Origin: Sambucus nigra
Lineage: Eukaryota > Streptophyta > Magnoliopsida > Dipsacales > Adoxaceae
DNA: 64,000 nucleotides
Direction: 5' to 3'
Assembly: GCA_949130495.1 (NCBI GenBank)
Contig: OX422221.1
Coordinates: 27,043,917-27,107,916 of the forward strand
Shown here: positions 21,676-33,080 of the stretch, piece by piece
How the letters are laid out: each line of letters opens with the position of its first letter
How positions within the stretch are numbered: position 1 is the stretch's first letter
Translations under genes and position numbers: made by a program
Notes under the pieces: generated by a model
The model's database searches: none
The model's input: the letters and a program-made list of their open reading frames with translations, nothing else
Told to the model about the DNA's origin: nothing

Positions 21676-22152
21676 CTAGTGTCCTTTAGGGTCTGTACGG
21701 CTTACTGTGTTTTCAGCTTAACGTTCTTTGATGTAAAGCCCTATGTTTAGGATTATTGATTTCTTTGGTAAGATTCCGTATATATTAGTGAATCTTATTT
21801 GCGTTCGGATGTGTTCGTATAACAAGTATGGCAGATGAGGGCCATTGGACGGATAGCGGAGATCGTACTTAGGAGGGTATGAAGTATGTTCGAGTCTGAT
21901 GATCGTAGTCGAGGTCACCCCTATAATGGAAGATTGAGGAGAGTCATCGGTAGAAGTTCTAGAAATGCGGGAATTGGGTGTGGTACCTAACAAAGGCAAT
22001 ATATTCAAAGGCTTGGGCATATAGTGGAGTGTGGTTAACTAGAACTGAAAATTTGGGGTAAAATTTTTCTTGACTTATAGGAGTAAAGTTATAATAGTGC
22101 GATTCAACAACCATCACCCGCGAATGAGGGTATGTTTTCTATCTAAGGAATT

Positions 22153-22380
22153 ATGAGGCGTATACTGATTTTTGTAGTGATTAATATTGTGTGGGAAAAA
22201 GGGTTACTAAACTTAGCCAATAACACTGTTATTTACATAGACTCACCGAGGGGTGTGGGACACCTATATTTTTCATGTCATCACGTGGGTTTGGTTTTTA
22301 TCACGGAATTACTTACTTTGGGCATGCCCGAACATGATGTGACTAGCGGCGTGCATTGACTTGTGGTATATGAGAGCGTA
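22153..22380 (+). pseudogene. Protease remnant, internal 1
   Basis: The frame 22153-22359 and the next codons resemble the C-terminal half of a Tekay retropepsin: a D-S-P-R-G-V-G-H stretch, E-L-L-T-L, then P-E-H-D-V-T-S-G-V-H where functional copies have D-V-I-L-G-M-D-W. The Asp active-site part is not present. Element E has the same motif near 2590. No other coding block was recognised in this internal region. Confidence 0.5.
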
Positions 22381-22985
22381 TAGCCAACACCTTGTCTATA
22401 ATATGAGAGTAGATGAGTGGACTTTTTAATTGAGATCGATAAAACCTGTAGAGAGGTTATATACTATTGACTAAGGACCTGAGGAGTTTCGATGACTGAT
22501 TACTTTAGGTAGTAGTGTATCGGGGGGGCTCCTTGTTTGGATTTCCCTTGCGAGACACCCCACGCATGAAACTAATAACTGTTGGGAGTCGAAATAAGTT
22601 AGGTCTGTAAGATATCAGTTTATAACCTTTGCGATAGATCCGAGGTATGCTAGGGTATATGGGCGCCCTGGATGGTTGAATGGTAGTAGTTTTCATAATT
22701 GTGAAAAAGTAAGTAGTTGTGACTTCAAGATTTATTTTTTTAATACGTGAGGATCATTTTCCCCAAACTTTGTCACGAGGATGTTATAGGGAAGATTGGA
22801 TAAAGTTTAAATTAGATTCAGTTGAAACTATATGGTGAGGCTTGGCGTATAACATCCATGGGGATTTTCGTTAATGTACTGTGTGGGCGGTACTACTTAG
22901 ATTTCTGGCGATGTGAGATTTATACTCAGAGTTGACCTTACTAGTATGATTTATCTTTCCGAATTTCGGGATAAAATTCTATTAT
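22381..22985 (+). other. Non-coding remainder of internal 1
   Basis: No pol motif on either strand. The last about 60 bases (AATTTCGGGATAAAATTC and on) match the end of element E just upstream of its 3' LTR. Confidence 0.55.
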
Positions 22986-22998
22986 AAGGAGGGAAGTA
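22986..22998 (+). other. Polypurine tract, internal 1
   Basis: AAGGAGGGAAGTA directly before LTR 2. Confidence 0.75.
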
Positions 22999-24132
22999 TG
23001 TAATACCCCGTAATTTTTGTGACTTTTAAAATGGGTTATATTTTAAATTAATGGATTAATTGGATTTTGGTATTAATTAATTCATTTGGTTTTATCCGAA
23101 TTGTGGATATTAAAATGGATGATTCCGAACATTAATTAAAGATATTTAGGTAATATATGAATGTGATGCTATTGATATGGTTGTATGATATTAATACAGT
23201 AATTTGAATTTTTAGTCGGACGCGGTATGGGACGTGTGGGGACTAATTTGTTAAATTAAAAAGGAAATTTATTTTCTATCAACCTTATAGTCATTTTGAC
23301 TGCATCGTTGCATCCGAAAGGGTCAAAATAGTCAGAAAAGTTTATTTGGATGTTGGTTTTGGGTCTCGGGTCATTTGGAAAAAAAAGGACAACAAAAAAG
23401 GGCATTTTGGTCATTTTTACAAGGGGATGAATAGTGATTTCGAATTTTGTCTTATTATAAGTATTTGGAGATTAAGTGTACGTGGGTTCATTCATCTCTT
23501 CTACACAAAATAGAGAAGTCATCTTCCTAGAGAGAGTGAAAGGTTGCTTGGGAAGAGAAAATCTTACTTGGGAAGGAGAAGAACCAAAGACCAAAAGTCA
23601 CCACCACCAACCACCATCGAAAGTTGACCGGAGAAGGGAGAACCAACTGTGATATACTACACCAAAGGATCAGACCTTCATTAGAGGCAAGTGTTTGATA
23701 ATGGAAATCTAAGTTTGTATATTGTCCATGTTAGAATAGTTATAAAAAGATGAGAGTTTTCATGTTTGGAAGATAAAGATGAAGTTATAAATGGATTTCT
23801 GGAAACTAAAAATATATAGGAATCAAACTCATGTTGTAGGTAGATATTAATCCACGAAATGATCATGAATCTGTTGAAGAAATTATGAAATCCATTGATG
23901 TGTTCTTGAAGATATTATGTTGATGATTTTCTGGAAATAAGGATTGAAACATGCTTTTAATTCAATCTCTTAATGATTCTAGGATGTTTAGATCATTAGA
24001 AATCATTTATATATGTTGATATATCATGTAGTAAGGATTATAAGTCATTTGGGTTGTTATTATGAAGGTTTGATAGATCAAAAATGGTTAAACCCGTAGT
24101 AAAAGAAATGCAAAAAAACTGAGCTGTTATCT

Positions 24133-24172
24133 GGGCGATCGATCGATCGCCCCCCTGCCTTCGATCGATCGA
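24133..24172. promoter_or_regulatory. 20-bp perfect palindrome and 12-bp partner, LTR 2
   Basis: GGGCGATCGATCGATCGCCC (24133-24152) and TCGATCGATCGA (24161-24172), centres 24 bp apart. Confidence 0.7.
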
Positions 24173-25159
24173 CCTCCCCAGAATTCCTAAAGTTGTTTCT
24201 TTTTAATTTTGGTTCTTACCCCAAACCTTTCGTAAATCTTGGCTGATTATTAATTGGATATTATGGGACCTAGAGAAGATTAGTAAGCCCTAGATAAAAT
24301 TCGAATTAATTTTATTGGGATTTAATTGATTAGAATTATGATAATTAAATTGAAAGAAATTTCGGTTGCTAGATTCATGTGTTGGATTCTAATTTGTATT
24401 CATGAGGATTAAGGATAGGTCTAGTAGGGGAGATTGAATATAACACCTGGACAGCCTTAGTTTACAAGAGGGTTTAATCCTAAGTGATAGAAGATGTGTT
24501 TATAAGAGATTAGAAACAATCGGTTATAACCCAAGTTAAAGGGGAGTTTAACTCGTAGTAATTCGGGAGATAAGATGAGGTGGACAAGTAGGATATTAGT
24601 GATTTCTTACTGAATAATTATATTGAGGAAAACCTATTTTAACCTTGAGTATTGAGTGAGGCTCGGGGATAATTGAATTAAAGAAGTGAAGTCATAATAT
24701 TTTAATACGTAGGATGTAAGAGATAAAATGCTATGTTTCGAAATTATCTTAGGGTAGTGTGATTACCTTGTTGATAGTATATTATAGGTAGATGATAATT
24801 CCTATTTGATTGATTGTTGATTTATGTGTATGACATACCTAGCTTACTTGCTATCGATGGGGAGGTTTGCGCGTGAGGGCAGTCATATCCTGATGAATCC
24901 ATGGGATTTTTGATTTGTCGCTCAAGAACATAGGTCTAAGAAAGACTTATCGGGGAATCGATAAGTCCGCTGACTGTGGGAACGTAGGTATGTGCGTGAC
25001 TCATTGATACGAGAACTATGTTCGCCTCTAATTTGTATGTTGGTGTTTGTGGTTCGAGAAATCCTTACCGAACCTTTTATCCCCTATTCGGTGACCTACG
25101 ATATTGGGACGTGATAGTAAAGTAATGCATTGCACCGCAGCTGTGACTCGGGGTGCCGT

Positions 25160-25163
25160 ATTA

Positions 25164-25195
<32 letters not shown>
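25160..25195. repeat. (AT)n microsatellite at the duplication junction
   Basis: Pure AT run about 14 bases upstream of the 25208/25209 breakpoint. The LTR 3 counterpart is 30239-30263. Confidence 0.95.
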
Positions 25196-26732
25196 ATGAA
25201 TTAAATGAATATTAGTGATTTCTTACTGAATAATTATATTGAGGAAAACCTATTTGAACCTTGAGTATTGAGTGAGGCTCGGGGATAATTGAATTAAAGA
25301 AGTAAAGTCATAATATTTTAATACGTAGGATGTAAGAGATAAAATGATACATATGGGAATTATCTTAGGGTAGTGTGATTACCTTGTTCATAGTATATTA
25401 TAGGTAGATGATAATGCATATTTAATTGATTGTTGATTTATGTGTATGATATACCTAGCTTACTTGCTATCGATGGGGAGGTTTGCGCGTGAGGGCAGTC
25501 ATATCCTGATGAATCCATGGGATTTTGGATTTGTCGCTCAAGAACATAGGTCTAAGAAAGACTTATCGGGGATTGATAAGTCCGCTGACTGTGGAAATGT
25601 AGGTATGTGCGTGACCCATGGATACGAGAACTATGTTCGCATCCAATTTGTATGTTGTTGTTTGTGGTTCGAGGAATCCTTACCGAACCTGTTGTCCCCT
25701 ATTCGGCGACCTGCAATATTGGGACGTGATAGCAGAGTAGTTCAATTCACCGCAGCTGTGACTTGGGGTGCCGTATTATATATGTGTATATATATAATTA
25801 ATTAAATGAATGTATATAGTTATTAAATCTATCTACGGTGACAATTGTAAATAACGTTGAATAGAGAAAGAGAATGGAATTAAGTTAATGAATGTTTATT
25901 CTTATAGAATTGAAAAGCTTAATTCATATTAATGAGAAACGATTAATGTTAATGAGAAAAGTATATGAATAATTATATGACGTATGGTATGGGACATACG
26001 GGGTTACGATACGGGATAGTAACATAATATGGAAATTAGTGAATAGGAACCATTCACTAGGAGGTTAATAGGAAACGTTAAGTGTGCACTCTAGATGCGA
26101 GGTGAGAATAGCAAGTGAGAGTCTGGATACTAACATATACATAATAAATGTTTTATTGCACTTGTTAAATACTTGTTGTTTTAAAAATCATTTTCACAAT
26201 TGGGCTCTGACCCGTTTCCTTGCATATTTTCTTTTTTTATTGTACTTTCTGTCCAACAGTAGGGACGCCAACCTTAGTTGATTTTTACGAGCTATGGGGT
26301 ATTGCTTAGACGCCTATGTTCATTTGATTCACAGTGTTCTTTTATGTATGGCATATCGCCCGAAGGAACTCAATTATCTCTTTTCCATCTGAGTCATATA
26401 CTCTTGTATTCGTGTCATTTTAATACATTTACTATTGTTGGGATTACTATATTGGATAATTATTTGCGAATGTTTATTCCAATTGGATTTAAATTCTTTT
26501 GTGTTATCTGTTCAGTTATTAGTGTTGTAGAATAATCTGTGTAGTGTTATTCGTAAAATAAAAATGGATTTTGTTGAATTAAAATTAGGAAAGTTTTTAA
26601 CACCAACTTAATTGAGTATTGGATGAGTTGTAAATGTTTTCGACAGTGATGCTAAGAATGAGCCAACTGTATATTCTGTTTTAATTTGGTATGGGACTGG
26701 CCAGCCGGTATTTAATTGGGCGGGGTGTTACA

Positions 26733-28077
26733 GGTTGTATCAGAGCATCAGGTTCTAGTGTCCTTTAGGGTCTGTACGGCTTACTGTGTTTTCAGCTTAA
26801 CGTTCTTTGATGTAAAGCCCTATGTTTAGGATTGTTGATTTCTTTGGTAAGATTCCGTATATATTAGTGAATCTTATTTGCGTTCGGATGTGTTCGTATA
26901 ACAAGTATAGCAGATGAGGGCCATTGGACGGATAGCGGAGATCGTACTTAGGAGGGTATGAAGTATGTTCGAGTATGATGATCGTAGTCGAGGTCACCCC
27001 TATAATGGAAGATTGAGGAGAGTCATCGGTAGAAGTTCTAGAAATGCGGGAATTGGGTGTGGTACCTAACAAAGGCAATATATTCAAAGGCTTGGGCATA
27101 TAGTGGAGTGTGGTTAACTAGAACTGAAAATTTGGGGTAAAATTTTTCTTGACTTATAGGAGTAAAGTTATAATAGTGCGATTCAACAACCATCACCCGC
27201 GAATGAGGGTATGTTTTCTATCTAAGGAATTATGAGGCGTATACTGATTTTTGTAGTGATTAATATTGTGTGGGAAAAAGGGTTACTAAACTTAGCCAAT
27301 AACACTGTTATTTACATAGACTCACCGAGGGGTGTGGGACACCTATATTTTTCATGTCATCACGTGGGTTTGGTTTTTATCACGGAATTACTTACTTTGG
27401 GCATGCCCGAACATGATGTGACTAGCGGCGTGCATTGACTTGTGGTATATGAGAGCGTATAGCCAACACCTTGTCTATAATATGAGAGTAGATGAGTGGA
27501 CTTTTTAATTGAGATCGATAAAACCTGTAGAGAGGTTATATACTATTGACTAAGGACCTGAGGAGTTTCGATGACTGATTACTTTAGGTAGTAGTGTATC
27601 GAGGGGGCTCCTTGTTTGGATTTCCCTTGCGAGACACCCCACGCATGAAACTAATAACTGTTGGGAGTCGAAATAAGTTAGGTCTGTAGGATATCAGTTT
27701 ATAACCTTTGCGATAGATCCGAGGTATGCTAGGGTATATGGGCGCCCTGGATGGTTGAATGGTAGTAGTTTTCATAATTGTGAAAAAGTAAGTAGTTGTG
27801 ACTTCAAGATTTATTTTTTTAATACGTGAGGATCATTTTCCCCAAACTTTGTCACGAGGATGTTATAGGGAAGATTGGATAAAGTTTAAATTAGATTCAG
27901 TTGAAACTATATGGTGAGGCTTGGCGTATAACATCCATGGGGATTTTCGTTAATGTACTGTGTGGGCGGTACTACTTAGATTTCTGGCGATGTGAGATTT
28001 ATACTCAGAGTTGACCTTACTAGTATGATTTATCTTTCCGAATTTCGGGATAAAATTCTATTATAAGGAGGGAAGTA
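26733..28077 (+). other. Internal region 2 (PBS, protease remnant, PPT)
   Basis: Second copy of 21654-22998, same length. PBS at 26733, protease-like frame 27232-27438 identical in protein to 22153-22359, PPT just before 28078. It has the same lack of RT, RNase H and integrase. Confidence 0.9.
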
Positions 28078-31000
28078 TGTAATACCCCGTAATTTTTATG
28101 ACTTTTAAAATGGGTTATATTTTAAATTAATGGATTAATTGGATTTTGGTATTAATTAATTCATTTGGTTTTATCCGAATTGTGGATATTAAAATGGATG
28201 ATTCCGAACATTAATTAAAGATATTTAGGTAATATATGAATGTGATGCTATTGATATGGCTGTATGATATTAATACAGTAATTTGAATTTTTAGTCGGAC
28301 GCGGTATGGGACGTGTGGGGACTAATTTATTAAATTAAAAAGGAAATTTATTTTCTAGCAACCTTATAGTCATTTTGACTGCATCGTTGCATCCGAAAGG
28401 GTCAAAATAGTCAGAAAAGTTTATTTGGATGTTGGTTTTGGGTCTCGGGTCATTTGGAAAAAAAAGGACAACAAAAAAGGGCATTTTGGTCATTTTTACA
28501 AGGGGGATGAATAGTGATTTCGAATTTTGTCTTATTATAAGTATTTGGAGATTAAGTGTACGTGGGTTCATTCATCTCTTCTACACAAAATAGAGAAGTC
28601 ATCTTCCTAGAGAGAGTGAAAGGTTGCTTGGGAAGAGAAAATCTTATTTGGGAAGGAGAAGAACCAAAGACCAAAAGTCACCACCACCAACCACCATCGA
28701 AAGTTGACCGGAGAAGGGAGAACCAACTGTGATATACTACACCAAAGGATCAGACCTTCATTAGAGGCAAGTGTTTGATAATGGAAATCTAAGTTTGTAT
28801 ATTGTCCATGTTAGAATAGTTATAAAAAGATGAGAGTTTTCATGTTTGGAAGATAAAGATGAAGTTATAAATGGATTTCTGGAAACTAAAAATATATAGG
28901 AATCAAACTCATGTTGTAGGTAGATAGTAATCCACGAAATGATCATTAATCTGTTGAAGAAATTATGAAATCCATTGATGTGTTCTTGAAGATATTATGT
29001 TGATGATTTTCTGGAAATAAGGATTGAAACATGCTTTTAATTCAATCTCTTAATGATTCTAGGATGTTTAGATCATTAGAAATCATTTATATATGTTGAT
29101 ATATCATGTAGTAAGGATTATAAGTCATTTGGGTTGTTATTATGAAGGTTTGATAGATCAAAAATGGTTAAACCCATAGTAAAAGAAATGCAGAAAAACT
29201 GAGCTGTTATCTGGGCGATCGATCGATCGCCCCCCTGCCTTCGATCGATCGACCTCCCCAGAATTCCTAAAGTTGTTTCTTTTTAATTTTGGTTCTTACC
29301 CCAAACCTTTCGTAAATCTTGGCTGATTATTAATTGGATATTATGGGACCTAGAGAAGATTAGTAAGCCCTAGATAAAATTCGAATTAATTTTATTGGGA
29401 TTTAATTGATTAGAATTATGATAATTAAATTGAAAGAAATTTCGGTTGCTAGATTCATGTGTTGGATTCTAATTTGTATTCATGAGGATTAAGGATAGGT
29501 CTATTAGGGGAGATTGAATATAACACCTGGACAACCTTAGTTTACAAGAGGGTTTAATCCTAAGTGATAGAAGATGTGTTTACAAGAGATTAGAAACAAT
29601 CGGTTATAACCCAAGTTAAAGGGGAGTTTAACTCGTAGTAATTCGGGAGATAAGATGAGGTGGACAAGTAGGATATTAGTGATTTCTTACTGAATAATTA
29701 TATTGAGGAAAACCTATTTTAACCTTGAGTATTGAGTGAGGCTCGGGGATAATTGAATTAAAGAAGTGAAGTCATAATATTTTAATACGTAGGATGTAAG
29801 AGATAAAATGCTATGTTTCGAAATTATCTTAGGGTAGTGTGATTACCTTGTTGATAGTATATTATAGGTAGATGATAATTCCTATTTGATTGATTGTTGA
29901 TTTATGTGTATGACATACCTAGCTTGCTATCGATGGGGAGGTTTGCGCGTGAGGGCAGTCATATCCTGATGAATCCATGGGATTTTTGATTTGTCGCTCA
30001 AGAACATAGGTCTAAGAAAGACTTATCGGGGAATCGATAAGTCCGCTGACTGTGGGAACGTAGGTATGTGCGTGACCCATTGATACGAGAACTATGTTCG
30101 CCTCTAATTTTTATGTTGGTGTTTGTGGTTCGAGAAATCGTTACCGAACCTTTTATCCCCTATTCGGCGACCTACGATATTGGGACGTGATAGTAGAGTA
30201 ATGCATTGCACCGCAGCTGTGACTCGGGGTGCCGTATGATATATATATATATATATATATATAATGAATTAAATGAATGTATATAGTTGTTAAATCTATC
30301 TACGGTGATAATTGTAGATAACGGTGAATAGAGAAAGAGAATGGAATTAAGTTAATGAATGTTTATTCTTATAGAATTGAAAAGCTTAATTCATATTAAT
30401 GAGAAACGATTCATGTTAATGAGAAAAGTATATGAATAATTATATGACGTATGGTATGGGACATACGGGGTTATGATACGGGATAGTAACATAATATGGA
30501 AATGAGTGAATAGGAACCATTGACTAGGAGGTTAATAGGAAACGTTAAGTGTGCACTCTAGATGAGAGGTGAGAATTGCAAGTGAGAGTCTGGATACTAA
30601 CATGTACATAATAAATGCTTTATTGCACTTGTTAAATACTTGCTGTTTTAAAAATCATTTTCACAATCGGGCTCTGACCCGTTTCCTTGCATATTTTCTT
30701 TTCTATTGTACCTTCTGTCCAACAGCAGGGATGCCAACCTTAGTTTATTTTTATGAGCTATGGAGTATTTCTTAGACTCCTATGTTCATTTGATTCACAG
30801 TGTTCTTTTTATGTAGGGCATGTCGCCCAAAGGAACTCAATTATCTCTTTTTCATCTGAGTCATATACTCTTGTATTTGTGTCATTTTAATACATTTACT
30901 ATTGTTGGGATTACTGTATTGGATAATTATTTGGGAATGTTTATTCCAATTTCATTTAAATTCTTTCGTGTTATCTGTTCAGTTATTAGTGTTGTCGAAT

Positions 31001-31197
31001 AATATGTGTAGTGTTATTCATAAACTAAAAATGGATTTTGTTGAATTAAAATTGAAAGTTTTTAACACCAGCTTAATTGAGTATTGGGTGAGTTGTAAAT
31101 GTTTTTGACAGTGATGCTAAGAATGAGCCAATTGTATATTCTGTTTTAATTTGGTATGGGACTGGCCACTCAGTATTTAATTAGGCGAGGTGTTACA
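28078..31197 (+). repeat. 3.1-kb LTR, copy 3
   Basis: Starts TGTAATACCCC, ends GGCGAGGTGTTACA, followed by the CGAGG duplication. It contains the 20-bp palindrome at 29213-29232 with its partner at 29241-29252, and an (AT)n run at 30239-30263. Confidence 0.92.
29213..29252. promoter_or_regulatory. 20-bp perfect palindrome and 12-bp partner, LTR 3
   Basis: Same pair as at 24133-24172. Confidence 0.7.
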
Positions 31198-31202
31198 CGA
31201 GG
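31198..31202. repeat. Target-site duplication CGAGG, right copy
   Basis: Matches 18532-18536. Confidence 0.9.
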
Positions 31203-31935
31203 ACACCATTCTTAAGAAAAAATTTTGACCCTATAACACCAACTGCTGTATCGACTAACGCATTCTCGTTTGTTCTTAGTTCTAAGTCCTCGTCTAATTT
31301 TGAGTCTTCAACTTGCAATCCCATTTCGGTCCCTTTTGCTAACTCCCAAGTGAACTCTACTAAAAAATCTGCTAAAGCCTTTCCTTTAATTGCACTTCTC
31401 AACAGATAGATAATATAAAACTCTCTTAAATGTTGACCAAGCATTAGCCTATTCGACTTCATGGGTTTATAAATGACGTGTCAAAGAGGTGTGTCAATGA
31501 ACACTACCATCTTATGATCGTGAAAATAAGGCTTTAACTTTTTCGATGCATGTATTATAGCGTATACAATTTTTTCCATTTTTGGGTATCTTGTCTCGAC
31601 CGCTTATAGTATTTTATTATTATAATACACTTACTTATAAGTTCCACTATTATGTCTGACAATTGTCGTGCTGATAAATGACTCTAAGATTGGCAACTAT
31701 TAATATGGTTATCCCCTTGAATGGGCCAAGATATAAGTATTGGTGAGCCTAAATAGTCTTTTATCTCCGTTAATGCTCTCTTGCATTCTTCATTCCAGAG
31801 ACACACTTTTCTTAAAATATTTAAAAAAAGGAAGACACTTATCGGTTGCTCATGAGATGAATATGTTGGGTGCAACAACTTGACCTATGAACCTTTTAAT
31901 ATCTTTGATATTTCTTGGAATTTTAATGTCGATCA
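31203..31935 (-). pseudogene. Tat-B RNase H (first) and tether
   Basis: Minus-strand remnant. From high to low coordinate: E-E-C-K-R-A-L and Y-L-G-S-P-I (about 31,790-31,720), then decayed RNase H, then the G-K-A-L-A-D-F-L-V-E-F-T tether (about 31,385-31,345), an acidic spacer, and the start of the second RNase H that continues at 18531. Multiple frame changes. Confidence 0.7.
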
Positions 31936-32640
31936 GTGCCTTTATCTTGGCTAGGTCAGCCTCAATGCCCCTTTAATTGAATAAAAACTCAAATATTTGT
32001 TGTTCCGACCTCAAACTCACATTTTTATAGGATTCAGCATCATCTTGTAATGGTTAATGGTGTCAAAAGTTCTCTCTCTAAATCTTTAACACGGTTCTCG
32101 ACCTTTAGACACTTTCTCAAAATATCATCGATGTATACTTTCATCGTCTTGCCGATCTAATAATTAAACATCTTATTGACGAGAGTTATAATAGTAGGCC
32201 CCTTCCTCCGTAATTAAGGATGCCTTCTTTACGTCCCCCTCAAGCATAGATATCTGGTTATAGCCCAACTAAGAATCCATGAAGCTCATGAGTTCATGGC
32301 CTATTGTTCTATCCACCATTTAATTGAATCGGGACAAAGGGAAACTATCTTTTGGTCAAACCTTTCTTATATTAGTTAATTCTACATACATATCCCACTT
32401 GCCATTCTTCTTTGGCACAATTATGCCATTAGATAAAGATTATGGATACTAAACTTATTTTATGAAGTTATATATATATTGGTTCTTTACCTCTTCTTGG
32501 ATAACTTCATACCTATCTCTAGTGAAAGTTTTCCTTATCTGCTTTATTGGGTTTACATTATCGTCTAGATCGAGTCAGTAACAGATGACATCGGGGTCAA
32601 TCCCCAGCATGTCATTGTGACTCCATGCAAAAATACTCTA
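31936..32640 (-). pseudogene. Tat-B reverse transcriptase
   Basis: Minus-strand RT remnant. M-L-G-I-D-P-D-V near 32,605, I-V-P-K-K-N-G-K-W near 32,400, and H-E-L-M-S-F-M-D-S near 32,290 align in order with Tat1. The YVDD box is not intact. Many stops and small indels; older than Tat1. Confidence 0.7.
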
Positions 32641-33080
32641 CCTTTTTCATAGCAGTTCAACCAGTTTTTTTTTCCAATGAAGGTTCAAGGGATGAGCTGA
32701 TTTGGACATTTTTTTTATTTGTTCTCATTGAGAATGATAGATTCAAACTCTTCCACAGGATATCACTTTTTTCAGTTTATGTTCATCTCTTTGATCCAAA
32801 GTATCATTATGGTGTGAGGCGGTTATCCTCTTATGGGATTCTCTTTCTTCCTCCAAGGTTAAGTAGCACGTATGTTCTTCCATTTGATCACCATTGACTT
32901 CCCCTACCCTATAAGGAGTCAGGATTTTCATCATCTGATTTATAGTGTAAGGCACAACTTTGAATTCTTTTAAAGGCACTCTCCTTATGATGGTACTATG
33001 AGCCACGAACATATCACCGTCCATTATGAAAAATTTATCCTTCTTGTCAAGCATCTCGGCTAGGTACCATGCAGACATAC
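32641..33080 (-). pseudogene. Tat-B protease, C-terminal part
   Basis: The frame running down from 33,080 contains F-F-I-M-D-G-D-M-F, R-R-V-P-L-K-E-F, T-P-Y-R-V-G-E-V and E-E-E-R-E, matching the end of the Tat1 protease (6790-6995) and the linker after it. The active-site part is missing because element A begins at 33081. The longer frame up to 33,219 runs into A's LTR and is not one gene. Confidence 0.75.

Larger units (their letters stand above)
20131..25208 (+). repeat. 5.08-kb tandem duplication, first copy
   Basis: Spans the 3' half of LTR 1, internal 1 and the 5' part of LTR 2. Abuts the second copy at 25208/25209 with a 2-base (AT) overlap of the parental sequences, just after an (AT)n run. 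Confidence 0.88.
22999..26732 (+). repeat. Chimeric LTR, copy 2 (3734 bp)
   Basis: Starts and ends like the other LTRs but is about 616 bp longer because 24593-25208 is repeated at 25209 onward. The first part (22999-25208) matches LTR 3 at diagnostic positions (for example CTATTTTAACC, GAAGTGAAGTC). The second part (25209-26732) matches LTR 1 (CTATTTGAACC, GAAGTAAAGTC). It is therefore the junction of the tandem duplication, not a normal LTR. Confidence 0.92.
25209..30276 (+). repeat. 5.08-kb tandem duplication, second copy
   Basis: Nearly identical to 20131-25208. A hand comparison of the two internal regions found about five substitutions in 1345 bp. It is about 10 bp shorter through small indels, including the AT run. 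Confidence 0.88.
18537..31197 (+). mobile_element. Non-autonomous 3.1-kb-LTR element (Tekay-derived, LARD-like) with internal tandem duplication
   Basis: Structure LTR (3117 bp), internal (1345 bp), LTR (3734 bp), internal (1345 bp), LTR (3120 bp), with one TSD pair (CGAGG) around the whole. The original insertion would be 7.58 kb. The internal region has an initiator-Met PBS, a protease remnant and a PPT but no RT, RNase H or integrase, so movement would have needed another element's proteins. LTR ends, PBS and flanking leader are closely related to element E, which points to a Tekay deletion derivative. Large LTRs with a short non-coding interior resemble elements called LARDs. Confidence 0.9.

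Noticed and set aside
20362..25805. 121-codon open frame present at 20362-20727 and again at 25440-25805
   Set aside because: Both copies belong to the recent 5.08-kb duplication, so repetition is not conservation. The other LTR versions break the frame and it has no recognisable motif.
21718..27099. 100-codon minus-strand frames in both internal regions
   Set aside because: Same duplicated sequence; the plus strand carries the protease remnant and element direction is plus. No motif.
18537..31197. Three LTRs as the result of unequal homologous recombination or of two tandem insertions
   Set aside because: The middle LTR has a 616-bp internal duplication and a non-homologous break, and there is only one TSD pair around the whole array.
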